Source of the DNA: Alteromonas sp. KUL42
GTDB taxonomy: Bacteria > Pseudomonadota > Gammaproteobacteria > Enterobacterales > Alteromonadaceae
Direction of reading: 5' to 3'
DNA length: 64,000 nt
Assembly (NCBI RefSeq): GCF_006538325.1
Contig: NZ_BJKK01000005.1
Coordinates: 62,001 to 126,000 of the forward strand
Position 1 is the first letter of the stretch. Every line of letters begins with the position of its first letter. The position numbers and the translations under genes were made by a program. Under the pieces are notes generated by a model. That model made no database searches and was not told the origin of the DNA. It saw only the letters and a program-made list of their open reading frames with translations. Positions 1 through 9,066 of the stretch are shown here, piece by piece.

Positions 1-251
1 GCAAAGACTTTTCTTATCAACTTGGAGCGTCCAGCAAAATCGTCATCTGGTTGCCCCTCAAAAGTGTTAATTGCTCCTTGATGTGAAGGAAAAAGTTTTT
101 GCAGGTTAGCCTTTGAATACGCTGAAGTTATGATATCTGCTTCTATCCCTTGGGACTTGAAATATTTGATCCAGAATACATCGTCAAGAATCATATGTCC
201 GGTTAGCTTGCCCCCTGTCAAAGAGGAAAAAATTAACGTTTTTCTAGTCAT
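1..251 (-). CDS. Partial glycosyltransferase-like protein (N-terminus)
   Basis: An open frame starts at the ATG complementary to 249-251 and runs off the left edge, giving about 83 residues. The N-terminus reads MTRKTLIFSSLTGGKLTGHM, a short beta strand followed by a Gly-rich turn. That resembles the first Rossmann strand of GT-B glycosyltransferases, and the context (polysaccharide cluster, same strand, 27 bases after the aminotransferase stop) supports a sugar-transfer role. Too little is visible to name a family. A different polysaccharide enzyme is possible. The gene itself is likely; the function is a guess. Confidence 0.5.
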   Translation of the reverse strand, partial: MTRKTLIFSSLTGGKLTGHMILDDVFWIKYFKSQGIEADIITSAYSKANLQKLFPSHQGAINTFEGQPDDDFAGRSKLIRKVF

Positions 252-278
252 TAGCCATTGTCTCGGTGCTATCACCCA

Positions 279-1853
279 TCACACTAAGGTTTTCGTCATT
301 AAGTATGAAGTAGGTGCAGTATCGTTGTCGTCGACAACAAAGCCATAACTCCGATATAGATTAAAGGCAGCAACATTGTCTTTATCGACTCTTAATACGA
401 TGGATGACAAACCATGTTGATAAGCATGATTAATCAATTCACGCATCATTATTTTACCTAACCCCAGCCCTTTATGAGACTCAATAGCAGCAATTCCGAG
501 CCATACCGTATCTTTGTCTTGATCAAGATGGCCGTACACTACGGGCTTACCATCTATTAACAACAGTAAAGTGGAAAGATGATTCTGCAGAACACTATAT
601 TCACGAGTAGAGAAATAGCGAAAAGCACTCAAAGATGAGTGAGCATTGGTCAAAAACTGTTGCAGTAACCTTTGGTCTAACGCATCAGGTTCTGCATTTG
701 AGTCGAGTAATTTAAACGCTAAAGGAGTCGACGTCACTTGATCTAGCTGCGTCAACAGCGTTTGACAAACAAAATCTATATCGTCATCACTAATGAGTGC
801 TCCGCTAGGAAGTACTATTACGTTAGATGCGATATGCTGTGCATTTGGAATTGAGCGCTGACTAATATCAGCAAAAATAGGTAATTCGTCTGCAGTGTAA
901 AAACCAGGTCTCGTTTCGATGCCGTATTTTAATAAACGATCCATTAACTCATCTCTACTGATGCTCAGTAAAGAAAAAGGAATGTAGATAGCAACCGCCC
1001 ACATTATTGGAGAGCTTATTTTGGGATAGCATTGAAATGAAATTAACGGATGGTTCGATAACGCGCTTTGGTAGCGTTCAAACACTCTTTCTTTTTGTTT
1101 TAATATAGCGTCGTACTGTTCAAATTGTGCTACACCGATAGCAGCAAGAACATTGGATAAACGGAAGTTGTTGCCATGTACTTCGTGCCAATAATGTTTC
1201 TTCTCTCGACGTAGACCATGACTTCTGAGCAAGACCATTTTTTCATACAACTCGGGATCTTTGCAGCTAACAATTCCACCTTCACCGCTTGAAATAGTTT
1301 TTGTGGCATGCAAACTAAAAGTACAAATATCGCCGAACGCGCCGCAATACTTGCCTTGATATTGTGAAAAGATTGCTTCTGCACAATCTTCAATAAGATA
1401 AATCCCATGTTTTTTCGCTATGTCTGCTAATTCAGCCATAGCAGACATCACACCGTAATTATGAATACAAACAATGGCTTTGGTTTTGGAGGTGATCAAT
1501 GCTTTGACGTGAGCAACGTCCATATTCCAATCAAATAATGACACATCTGCAAATACCGGTACCGCATTCATTTGTCTTAGCACATTCGCAGCAGCCATGA
1601 AACCGAAACCCGGTACGATAACCTCATCACCAGGCTTGATATCAATGCCTAAAAAAGCCAATTGTAATGCTGCTGTACCATTAGAAACTGCGAGTACATT
1701 ATTCAAGTCTAATAACGTTGAAAACTGCTGCTCTAACCTACCAACATATTGGCCTCCGGACACCCATTTAGAGTCGATAGCGTCAGTCACATACTGGCTT
1801 TCATTACCCCAATGATAAAAATCCGACCAGTTGATTTTCTTTTCATCTGACAT
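279..1853 (-). CDS. DegT/DnrJ/EryC1/StrS aminotransferase fused to a GNAT acetyltransferase (perosamine synthase-like)
   Basis: 524 residues in one uninterrupted frame. Residues 1 to about 375 are a PLP-dependent sugar aminotransferase: SNGTAALQLA near 57, EDCAEA near 155 and the Schiff-base lysine K185 in LHATKTISSGEGG. The closest remembered relatives are GDP-perosamine synthases, which aminate GDP-4-keto-6-deoxymannose. Residues from about 380 form a GNAT domain with an acetyl-CoA loop HKGLGLG at 460-466 and a C-terminal AAFNLYRSYGF strand. DegT proteins are usually near 370-390 residues, so the extension is a true fusion. With gmd 4 kb upstream in the same cluster, the simplest reading is a bifunctional enzyme making an N-acylated 4-amino-4,6-dideoxy sugar. 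The substrate is inferred; a dTDP sugar (WecE/WecD-like chemistry) is the alternative. Confidence 0.85.
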   Translation of the reverse strand: MSDEKKINWSDFYHWGNESQYVTDAIDSKWVSGGQYVGRLEQQFSTLLDLNNVLAVSNGTAALQLAFLGIDIKPGDEVIVPGFGFMAAANVLRQMNAVPVFADVSLFDWNMDVAHVKALITSKTKAIVCIHNYGVMSAMAELADIAKKHGIYLIEDCAEAIFSQYQGKYCGAFGDICTFSLHATKTISSGEGGIVSCKDPELYEKMVLLRSHGLRREKKHYWHEVHGNNFRLSNVLAAIGVAQFEQYDAILKQKERVFERYQSALSNHPLISFQCYPKISSPIMWAVAIYIPFSLLSISRDELMDRLLKYGIETRPGFYTADELPIFADISQRSIPNAQHIASNVIVLPSGALISDDDIDFVCQTLLTQLDQVTSTPLAFKLLDSNAEPDALDQRLLQQFLTNAHSSLSAFRYFSTREYSVLQNHLSTLLLLIDGKPVVYGHLDQDKDTVWLGIAAIESHKGLGLGKIMMRELINHAYQHGLSSIVLRVDKDNVAAFNLYRSYGFVVDDNDTAPTSYLMTKTLV

Positions 1854-1855
1854 TT

Positions 1856-3085
1856 TTAACTCCCTTCTACATTAAGAGCAGAAATTGTTTTTTTAAGCAA
1901 TAAGAAGAACCTAGTTGACGCATAGACCAATGAAGTGATCTGTATCGCTAGGATACATAAAATAAAACCGGAAACCCCCACATCTGGAGGCAAAAAGTAC
2001 AGGGTAACAAGTAGTACAACTGCAAATTTCATAGACATAGAAAAATATTGGCGTTGTTCATCAAGTGCTACCCAACACATCGTGACCAAAGAGTTAAGGT
2101 TAATAATCACAAAAAAACTAGCAAATAAAAAAAGCAAGTCCGCTAATGAACGATAGTCTTCTGTAAATATTAACGTGACAAACTCTTCGCTCCAATTAGT
2201 TATCACTAATGCTAAAAGCCCTATCGGCAACGTTGACATACACAAATAGCGTTTTAGGGCGCTAAGTATATCCTGCATCTTCCCATTGCTGATAGCACTA
2301 GAAATGCTCATCCTAAATACGCGCTCAACTTGACTCTGAAAAATTGATGCTGCGGCAGTAATTTGTAATCCAAGTGAGAAAATTCCCAATTGCTCAAGAC
2401 CGTATTTATTCTCAAATATAATTCTACTAAACCCACCGTAAGCTAATTGAGCCATAGCAATCATTAGCAAAGAAAAATTGTCGTTCAATAAACGTATCCA
2501 CTTTCCTTTTGTGGGAAAAGAAAACGCTCTAAAGTAGGGAAGTTGCACTCTAAATTGAATCATCAAACTGATGACATTGGCAATAAAATAAAGCCAGAAT
2601 ACCAAGAGTATACTTGGCTCCATTAGGTTAAGAAATAACGTTACCGAACCGACATAGAGCAAGCGCTCTAGAAGAAAAATATACGAATATACAATATTGC
2701 GATGACAAATTTCGAATAGAAAGGCAAGGTTCATCGAAGCAAGAAGTACACAAAATACACCAAATGCCATTTTTCCATCGAATTCAAAAATATAAACGGC
2801 CACCAAAAGTGCCATTCCACTAACTAAAAGTGCACTTAGTCGAAATGCAAAAACAAGATCAAATACTTTTTGCTTTGAGTCTTCCGTCACACTCATCTTA
2901 GCCGCAGTTATATCAGTGGAATAATTTACGACTAAGCCAACTATTCCCGCAATTACTAGCACATATGAATAAACTCCAAATGTCTCGGGGCCTAGAATAT
3001 TCGCTAGGTATATAGTTAATAGATAAGAGACCGCGGCGCCAATTATACTATTTTTGGTCAATACTGATAACTGTTTAACTGACAT
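1856..3085 (-). CDS. wzx: Wzx-type polysaccharide flippase
   Basis: About 409 residues from the ATG at 3085; a start at 3106 would add seven residues. The 3085 start is preferred because an AGG lies 8 bases upstream. The protein is strongly hydrophobic with roughly 12 membrane segments and opens with SVLTKNSIIGAAVSYLLTIYLANILGPETFGVYSY, the usual N-terminal helix pair of polysaccharide-specific MOP/PST exporters. It should flip undecaprenyl-linked oligosaccharide across the inner membrane. Its start overlaps the end of the next gene upstream by about 11 bases, and its stop is two bases from the aminotransferase start, so these genes are co-translated. The family call is firm; the substrate is not readable. 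Confidence 0.85.
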   Translation of the reverse strand: MSVKQLSVLTKNSIIGAAVSYLLTIYLANILGPETFGVYSYVLVIAGIVGLVVNYSTDITAAKMSVTEDSKQKVFDLVFAFRLSALLVSGMALLVAVYIFEFDGKMAFGVFCVLLASMNLAFLFEICHRNIVYSYIFLLERLLYVGSVTLFLNLMEPSILLVFWLYFIANVISLMIQFRVQLPYFRAFSFPTKGKWIRLLNDNFSLLMIAMAQLAYGGFSRIIFENKYGLEQLGIFSLGLQITAAASIFQSQVERVFRMSISSAISNGKMQDILSALKRYLCMSTLPIGLLALVITNWSEEFVTLIFTEDYRSLADLLFLFASFFVIINLNSLVTMCWVALDEQRQYFSMSMKFAVVLLVTLYFLPPDVGVSGFILCILAIQITSLVYASTRFFLLLKKTISALNVEGS

Positions 3086-4469
3086 ATGCAAGCCTATTTG
3101 GGTCATTCAGCTTGCTTGTTTTTACATGATTATACTTTGGAGAGCGCATCACTAAAAACATAAGTGCCGTCAACAATAGCCCACCATTGGTAAAAGAAGC
3201 ACACGATACTAATACCAATAAACACATGGCCATCATAGAACGATAGGGGTCTAGATTACCTGTTTGTAAAACTAGATAACCATATAACCAAATAATAAAG
3301 CCACAACCGAAGCGGAGACCTATGTCTATCCAAGTATCATGAAGATTATAAAAATAACCACTGCGTAGTTCCTGCGGTGTAAATGCGGTTTGTTGCTCAG
3401 AAACAAAATTAAACGCGTCATCCTTATCATGTAAGCCTGAACCAAATCCACTACCTACTAATAAAGTATACCAGTCACGACTGAAGAATAGCTTAGTTTC
3501 TTCAAAGCGCACAGGGTCGAGTCTTCTGAACAAATCCATGGGATTTTTAGTGGACTGTACTTCAGATAAAAATGCCACTGCCTTATAACTTTTTAAGCGC
3601 TCTTGGTTATCACTAATAAATTGAAGTAACGGTAGTACAAATAACAAAACGATAAACGACATCTTGAAAAATGATCGGCCATAATGAATTACTACAAAGA
3701 GCAATATAGTTCCCATATAGGTCAATATGATCATTCTTGTAACATAAGCGATTAATACAACCGTGACTAAAGATACTGCCCCTATCGCTAACAGCGTTTT
3801 TCTTTTCGCTATAAAATAAAAAGGAACAAGTACAACTAGAGACTTAACTGAATCATAACTTAGATAGGCATGCTCTATGAAACTAAAAAACAATAAGAAG
3901 TTAGCTAGTTCAGTTAGTGAAAAAACTACTAGTAAATAGGTGAGCAATTCGATATCGAAACTAAAAGAACGACTTCGAGTACTTCTACATACCACCCCAC
4001 AAATCAACGCGAATAATAAGAGATCGCGTGAAAGAGTAATAGCGTCTATCGGGATTTCGCTGAGCAATGTTTGAAGTGCATAAATACAACTGAGGAAAAG
4101 CACACCTATCGTTCGGCTAATGCTAAAGCGAATATGCTCAAAAACTATATAAATACACGCCAAATAAATGAGATAACGGACCGGCCCTGCTGTAGTTACA
4201 AAAACATCAGATCCGTTATCAACACTAATAAACAGTGCAAAGACCACTAAAGTATTACGAAGGGATTTGTCACTAAAGTAGTATATTGCTAACACAAGCG
4301 GCACTATACAGACATAACTATAAATGCCAGGTAATAGAAAACGCTGAGCGCCTAATACAGCGCAACAACTAAGCAATATAGTAAGCACAAAAGATCCCGA
4401 TTTAGACACTACGGTTGAAGTTAAGTGGTTCAAATCACATTCCCTGTGAATACATTCCCAAAATGCCAT
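3075..4469 (-). CDS. Polytopic membrane protein, probable O-antigen polymerase (Wzy-like)
   Basis: 464 residues with about ten to twelve hydrophobic segments and one larger soluble loop near residues 295-385 (KSYKAVAFLSEVQSTKNPMDLFRRLD to the LRSGYFYNLHDTWID stretch). Wzy polymerases typically look like this: poorly conserved, many helices and one long periplasmic loop with Arg and His residues. It sits directly next to wzx, which is the usual place for wzy. There is no diagnostic motif. A second ligase/polymerase-like protein (6878-9061) lies in the same cluster, so which one polymerises is open. The ATG at 4469 has only a weak ribosome binding site. Confidence 0.6.
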   Translation of the reverse strand: MAFWECIHRECDLNHLTSTVVSKSGSFVLTILLSCCAVLGAQRFLLPGIYSYVCIVPLVLAIYYFSDKSLRNTLVVFALFISVDNGSDVFVTTAGPVRYLIYLACIYIVFEHIRFSISRTIGVLFLSCIYALQTLLSEIPIDAITLSRDLLLFALICGVVCRSTRSRSFSFDIELLTYLLVVFSLTELANFLLFFSFIEHAYLSYDSVKSLVVLVPFYFIAKRKTLLAIGAVSLVTVVLIAYVTRMIILTYMGTILLFVVIHYGRSFFKMSFIVLLFVLPLLQFISDNQERLKSYKAVAFLSEVQSTKNPMDLFRRLDPVRFEETKLFFSRDWYTLLVGSGFGSGLHDKDDAFNFVSEQQTAFTPQELRSGYFYNLHDTWIDIGLRFGCGFIIWLYGYLVLQTGNLDPYRSMMAMCLLVLVSCASFTNGGLLLTALMFLVMRSPKYNHVKTSKLNDPNRLAYVS

Positions 4470-4482
4470 GCTTTAGATTTTA

Positions 4483-5736
4483 TTAAAGCTGGACAATCTC
4501 AAAATGAGGCAAAGGAAACACCAACTTACGACCTTTCATTGATGGCAACTGTTCAAAAAACGCTCTAAAGTGCCATGGTAACACTAACAAATAATCAGGC
4601 TCTGAAGCTAACACTGCTTGCTCAGATTCGATAGGGATCAGAGTACCTGGTGTAAACGTACCAAACTTATCTGAATTCACCTCTCCAATACAACTTAGTA
4701 GACTCTCGTCAATATTATAGTATTGAAGTAGAACATTCCCCTTTGTAGAGGCTCCAAGCCCACATACGGTTTTACCCTGAGCTTTGGCATTATTCAAAAA
4801 TTCTAATAAGGCATCGCGCTCGGTATTAACATCAGAATTGAATTTTTCATAAACTGATAGGCCGTCAAGCCCCATTGCGGTTTCATCTGCCAAAATCTTA
4901 TCTAAGACTGCAGTGTTAGGCTCATAAGAGGCGTCTTTTTTCGCCGCTGTAATAGAAAAGCTACCACCATTTATGTCGTTGAACTCGACATCCAATACCT
5001 TTAAACCCGCCTGTTTGGCTATCCAATTAATCTGTTTAAGTGCATAAAACTCTAGATGTTCATGACAAATAGTATCGAATGAATTTGTTCGTAACATGGC
5101 GGGGAGATAACTTTGTTCAAATACCCATATTCCTTCATCGGCCAAAGCTCCTTCAATTTCACGTGCAAAAGCCAGTGGGTCTTCTAAATCATAGAACATA
5201 GAAATAGAACTTATCACTTTAGCTTTCTGACCATCGAGGGCTTCACGTACAGTTTCAGCTGAGAAAAAGTCCGGCACTAAACGAATTTCCGGCGGGTAAT
5301 ATTCAGAGAACTTCACACCCGTTGGATCAATACCAACTAATTGGTATTTGTTTTTAGGGTAAGCTTGTAAGGTAGTTGAATCATTGCTACCAATATCTAT
5401 TACTAGGTCATTCGGCGACAAAACACCTAAATCGAGAATTCGTGCAACTTTTGAATGAAGGTGTTCAACCATACTTGCATTGAGTCCCGAACGATAACCA
5501 TAGTTCATTCCATACATTTCACTCAAATCATAGCTGTGCTTTAGCTGTACCAGACCACAACTATCGGTGCCGTTACACTTAACTAGAGTTAGTGGCCCAC
5601 TTGTTATGTCCTGTCCTTTGCTTTTCGGGAATACTCCAGTCAACGCCTGATCACCTAAGGTGACAATTTCAGCCAGTTCATTACTGCCACAGATACGGCA
5701 GCTAGAAATCTCTTTGATAATATTTGCAGAATTCAT
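4483..5736 (-). CDS. SAM-dependent sugar C-methyltransferase (zinc-binding N-terminal domain)
   Basis: 417 residues with the three-part build of NDP-sugar C-methyltransferases. The N-terminal zinc module has cysteines at C13, C16, C54 and C60 (CRICGSNE; KCNGTDSCGL). A Rossmann methyltransferase core carries VIDIGSNDSTTLQAY near 112-126, and the C-terminal domain has the KTVCGLGASTKGN motif typical of the Methyltransf_14 family. Relatives methylate carbon 3 of 4-keto-6-deoxy sugars, such as TylC3-type enzymes. Being adjacent to gmd, the likely substrate is GDP-4-keto-6-deoxymannose or a derivative, giving a branched-chain deoxy sugar. The family is clear, while the sugar and position are inferred. 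ATG at 5736. Confidence 0.82.
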   Translation of the reverse strand: MNSANIIKEISSCRICGSNELAEIVTLGDQALTGVFPKSKGQDITSGPLTLVKCNGTDSCGLVQLKHSYDLSEMYGMNYGYRSGLNASMVEHLHSKVARILDLGVLSPNDLVIDIGSNDSTTLQAYPKNKYQLVGIDPTGVKFSEYYPPEIRLVPDFFSAETVREALDGQKAKVISSISMFYDLEDPLAFAREIEGALADEGIWVFEQSYLPAMLRTNSFDTICHEHLEFYALKQINWIAKQAGLKVLDVEFNDINGGSFSITAAKKDASYEPNTAVLDKILADETAMGLDGLSVYEKFNSDVNTERDALLEFLNNAKAQGKTVCGLGASTKGNVLLQYYNIDESLLSCIGEVNSDKFGTFTPGTLIPIESEQAVLASEPDYLLVLPWHFRAFFEQLPSMKGRKLVFPLPHFEIVQL

Positions 5737-5779
5737 TGGTTTATACGACCTTATAAACTTTATTATTTTCGACTACTCA

Positions 5780-6850
5780 CTAGTAACCATGTTGCTTTAC
5801 TAAACTGTCTCTTTTGGCATTTTTTAGATCGCTTTGTACCATTTCTCTTACCAACTGTTCGAAACTAGTTTGCGGCTCCCAGCCCAATTTTTTCTTTGCC
5901 TTCGAGGCATCCCCTAGTAGTGTTTCAACTTCCGTTGGACGGAAATAACGAGGATCGACAACGACTATACACTTCCCATTTTCATCGTATCCTTTTTCAT
6001 CAACTCCCTTACCTTCCCAGCGAATACTCATTCCGAGTTCTTTCGCTGCAATATTGACAAATTCTCTTACACTGTATTGAACGCCAGTCGCAATGACAAA
6101 GTCTTCGGGTTGATCTTGTTGCAACATCAGCCACTGCATTTCAACGTAGTCTCTTGCATGACCCCAATCACGCAAAGCGTCTAAATTACCTAAGTATAAA
6201 CAATCCTGCATACCAAGATGAATTCTCGCTAAGGCTCGTGTTATCTTACGCGTTACAAAAGTTTCTCCACGAATAGGGCTTTCATGGTTAAAAAGGATAC
6301 CATTACAAGCATATATACCATAAGCCTCGCGGTAATTGACTGTGATCCAGTAAGCATATAGCTTGGCAACTGCATAAGGACTACGAGGGTAAAAAGGAGT
6401 AGTTTCTTTTTGGGGCGTTTCTTGTACTAATCCGTATAACTCACTAGTACTTGCCTGGTAAAAACGCGTCTTTTTCTCTAAACCTAATATCCGAATAGCC
6501 TCAAGAATTCTCAAAGCACCAAGAGCATCTGAATTAGCAGTATATTCGGGTTCTTCAAAACTTACTGCCACATGCGATTGAGCTGCTAAATTGTAAATCT
6601 CATCTGGCTGTGCTTGCTGAATTATACGCAACAAACTCGTCGAGTCAGTCATATCACCATAAGGCAAAAACAAACGAACATCATCTTCGTGAATATCTTT
6701 ATATAGATGGTCTATTCTCGAGGTATTAAATGACGAACTGCGACGACGAATTCCGTAGACGATGTATCCCTTAGAAAGCAACATCTCAGCGAGATATGCG
6801 CCATCTTGCCCTGTTATTCCTGTTATTAAAGCAACCTTTCTATCAGCCAT
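5780..6850 (-). CDS. gmd: GDP-mannose 4,6-dehydratase
   Basis: 356 residues, the normal length for Gmd. It is an extended short-chain dehydrogenase with the NADP-binding GITGQDG at 11-17, the catalytic S-T-S-E segment at 134-137 (QASTSELYG) and the Y159-x3-K163 pair ([11 protein letters not shown]). [16 protein letters not shown] near 36-50 is characteristic of Gmd and contacts NADP and the neighbouring subunit. It converts GDP-D-mannose to GDP-4-keto-6-deoxymannose, the branch point to rhamnose, fucose, perosamine and C-methylated sugars. No GDP-fucose synthase or rhamnose reductase is visible here. The aminotransferase fusion and the methyltransferase in the same cluster are the candidate downstream enzymes. 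Confidence 0.95.
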   Translation of the reverse strand: MADRKVALITGITGQDGAYLAEMLLSKGYIVYGIRRRSSSFNTSRIDHLYKDIHEDDVRLFLPYGDMTDSTSLLRIIQQAQPDEIYNLAAQSHVAVSFEEPEYTANSDALGALRILEAIRILGLEKKTRFYQASTSELYGLVQETPQKETTPFYPRSPYAVAKLYAYWITVNYREAYGIYACNGILFNHESPIRGETFVTRKITRALARIHLGMQDCLYLGNLDALRDWGHARDYVEMQWLMLQQDQPEDFVIATGVQYSVREFVNIAAKELGMSIRWEGKGVDEKGYDENGKCIVVVDPRYFRPTEVETLLGDASKAKKKLGWEPQTSFEQLVREMVQSDLKNAKRDSLVKQHGY

Positions 6851-6877
6851 TTAAACCCTCAAATTCTATATTCTATG

Positions 6878-9061
6878 TTATCCCAAAGGGGTGATCTTGA
6901 TCGACTCTGGTACGATGACTACTTCTTTCTGTTTATCATCGGACAAGTCATTAATAAATGCCATCTTAAAAAATAATGGCTGAGTCTTATCAATTACAAA
7001 ATCGAAATAATATGTTTGACTCTCATCAATCAAAAAACTCTCTTCTTTGAGCTTGATGCCCAGAGCATTATATACCTCTACCTGAAGTATTGGCTTGTCA
7101 TTACTATGATAGCGACCCCTTGCAGTGTAGCTAAAATTATAACGGCCTTTCTTTACACTAAATAGTTTTGAACTCAATGCCATATTAGCGAGCATTGTCC
7201 ATTGCTCAGATTGGTCTAAAACGTTTATATCGAAACGGTTGGTAAACCAATCTAAACGTGTGAACTCGCTAATATCATCATAAACAAAATCTTGACAATC
7301 CAAAGTTTCTGCTAAGATTGTGGCAAACCCACTCTTACCATTCAAAAAAGTAGGCTCATGACGATAATACTTATATGCTTGTAGCTCAACATCCAGTAGC
7401 TCTTGTTTATTAACAACAAGAACAAACGCACTTCTCGGCAGAGCATATGAACACAGACCACTTAAGCCCGATTGCTCAAAACTATAGGGATTGAAACGCC
7501 ACCCACTGTTCTTCGTTAACTCCTCGCGAGTCATTTTTAGACGATCGTCGACAAAAACAATATCATCTGTAGATACAGTCAAACCATAAGTAATGTTCGC
7601 CAATCGAGTACCAACAGATACTTTCTGGTTTGAATAGAGACGCTGATGATAAGAACTAAAAAGGTAAGCCAAAAAAAGCGAAGATATTGTTAAAGCAACT
7701 AGTAATAATCTCTTTTGTAATGAACCTTCACTAATGTCAGAACTAACCCTGTTACTGCACGAAGCAACGAAGCTCGCATTACATGTGACAATTGCAAGCA
7801 AGTAAGCGGTAAAAATAATCCAAGGTAAGCTATGATCAAGATAGTAGTCAAAACTTAGCCCTACCAAGACCATGCTCAGTAAAGGAGCAACTGTTGCAAG
7901 TCTACCAGCAGCTTTTAGTTCCAACAATATCTTAGCTATAAGTACAGCAAGTACCGCAAACCCAACTAGGCCGCTATCCAATAGAATTTGCAATAAAAAA
8001 TTATGAGCGTTTCCACCGTTAATTGGATTGAGTACTGTCCTAGCACCGCCATTGCTCACTCCGAAATAAGGGTTCTGACTAATTAACTCAATTGATTTTG
8101 TCCATAAGTCAAGGCGACCACCAAAAGCATAATTATCAAATCTTGGGATGATATCAGACCAAGCCAAAACCTCCCCATCTGCTAGTACCTGAAGGTATGG
8201 CAATAACGAACTGAATTTGATCAGTGCATAAGGAGAAACAAGTACAAGAACGTGTGCAATAATAACGAAAAGAAATAAATATATTAAACCGTGAACTAAT
8301 GTGCGCTTATTCCGTACCTGCTGTACTGATAGTACAAGGAGTCCCACTGAAAAGGTCAAAAGAAAATTGCGAGAGCCAATAGAACTGCCTGCTAGAAATA
8401 ATGCTGACATCAAAAAAATAAAGCAACAAAACTCTATTCTACTTATTCTGTTGAAATTATTTTTGAGCCAGATTAAACAGAAAATTACCGCTAAAGACAA
8501 TATCGTGCCTAAATCGGTGTTTATCTTAAAAATCGCATTAACATTCTGTTCTGGCCAGATTTCAGAACCAACAAAGAACCTTCCTAAAACCTTAGCTGAC
8601 TGATAGTCATAAACTTGCCACAACGAAAGTAGTGCGATAAATAAAAACAGCAACCAAATAAGACTGTTTGACCATTTGGCGCGGCTCAAAGAGAACCCTC
8701 GGTTCCCCTCTGGTAAACTAAATAGCCAAAGAGCAAGAGGCACCGCTGATGACAAAATGATGAAGTATAATCCAAACCGCAGAACATCTTTTTGGCTTGT
8801 ATAATAGTGCAGATTAAGCCATAGACTGACAAGGCATATTACTTGGTAAGTCAGCAACAGTAATAGTGTTAACTTATTGCGTTTAATAAAAGCCCTAAAT
8901 CCACAGCTACTCCATATCTTGTAACACAACAATAAAAACAAACAGAGTAAAGCGATTGGCTCTAAAGAAAACTGCCAAGAATCAAACACCGCGTCAGGGC
9001 GTGCGGTGGAGAGCAGAATCAAAAACAAAAAGCTACCAACATGGGGCAGTTTTTTAATCAT
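6878..9061 (-). CDS. O-antigen ligase/polymerase (Wzy_C) family protein with large C-terminal soluble domain
   Basis: 727 residues, much longer than typical WaaL or Wzy (about 400). The N-terminal 480 residues hold about twelve membrane helices. They include the Wzy_C-type loop GRLDLWTKSIELI, then NPYFGVSNGG and NAHNFLLQILLDSGLVG, the conserved His-containing segment of O-antigen ligases. After a final helix near 455-475 comes a soluble region of about 250 residues rich in beta strands (KKGRYNFSYTARGRY, LQVEVYNALGIKL), likely periplasmic and possibly a carbohydrate-binding sandwich. It could be the ligase or the polymerase of this cluster. Its stop is 27 bases before gmd and its start is five bases after the wzz stop, so it is one operon. 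Confidence 0.75.
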   Translation of the reverse strand: MIKKLPHVGSFLFLILLSTARPDAVFDSWQFSLEPIALLCLFLLLCYKIWSSCGFRAFIKRNKLTLLLLLTYQVICLVSLWLNLHYYTSQKDVLRFGLYFIILSSAVPLALWLFSLPEGNRGFSLSRAKWSNSLIWLLFLFIALLSLWQVYDYQSAKVLGRFFVGSEIWPEQNVNAIFKINTDLGTILSLAVIFCLIWLKNNFNRISRIEFCCFIFLMSALFLAGSSIGSRNFLLTFSVGLLVLSVQQVRNKRTLVHGLIYLFLFVIIAHVLVLVSPYALIKFSSLLPYLQVLADGEVLAWSDIIPRFDNYAFGGRLDLWTKSIELISQNPYFGVSNGGARTVLNPINGGNAHNFLLQILLDSGLVGFAVLAVLIAKILLELKAAGRLATVAPLLSMVLVGLSFDYYLDHSLPWIIFTAYLLAIVTCNASFVASCSNRVSSDISEGSLQKRLLLVALTISSLFLAYLFSSYHQRLYSNQKVSVGTRLANITYGLTVSTDDIVFVDDRLKMTREELTKNSGWRFNPYSFEQSGLSGLCSYALPRSAFVLVVNKQELLDVELQAYKYYRHEPTFLNGKSGFATILAETLDCQDFVYDDISEFTRLDWFTNRFDINVLDQSEQWTMLANMALSSKLFSVKKGRYNFSYTARGRYHSNDKPILQVEVYNALGIKLKEESFLIDESQTYYFDFVIDKTQPLFFKMAFINDLSDDKQKEVVIVPESIKITPLG

Positions 9062-9066
9062 GACTT

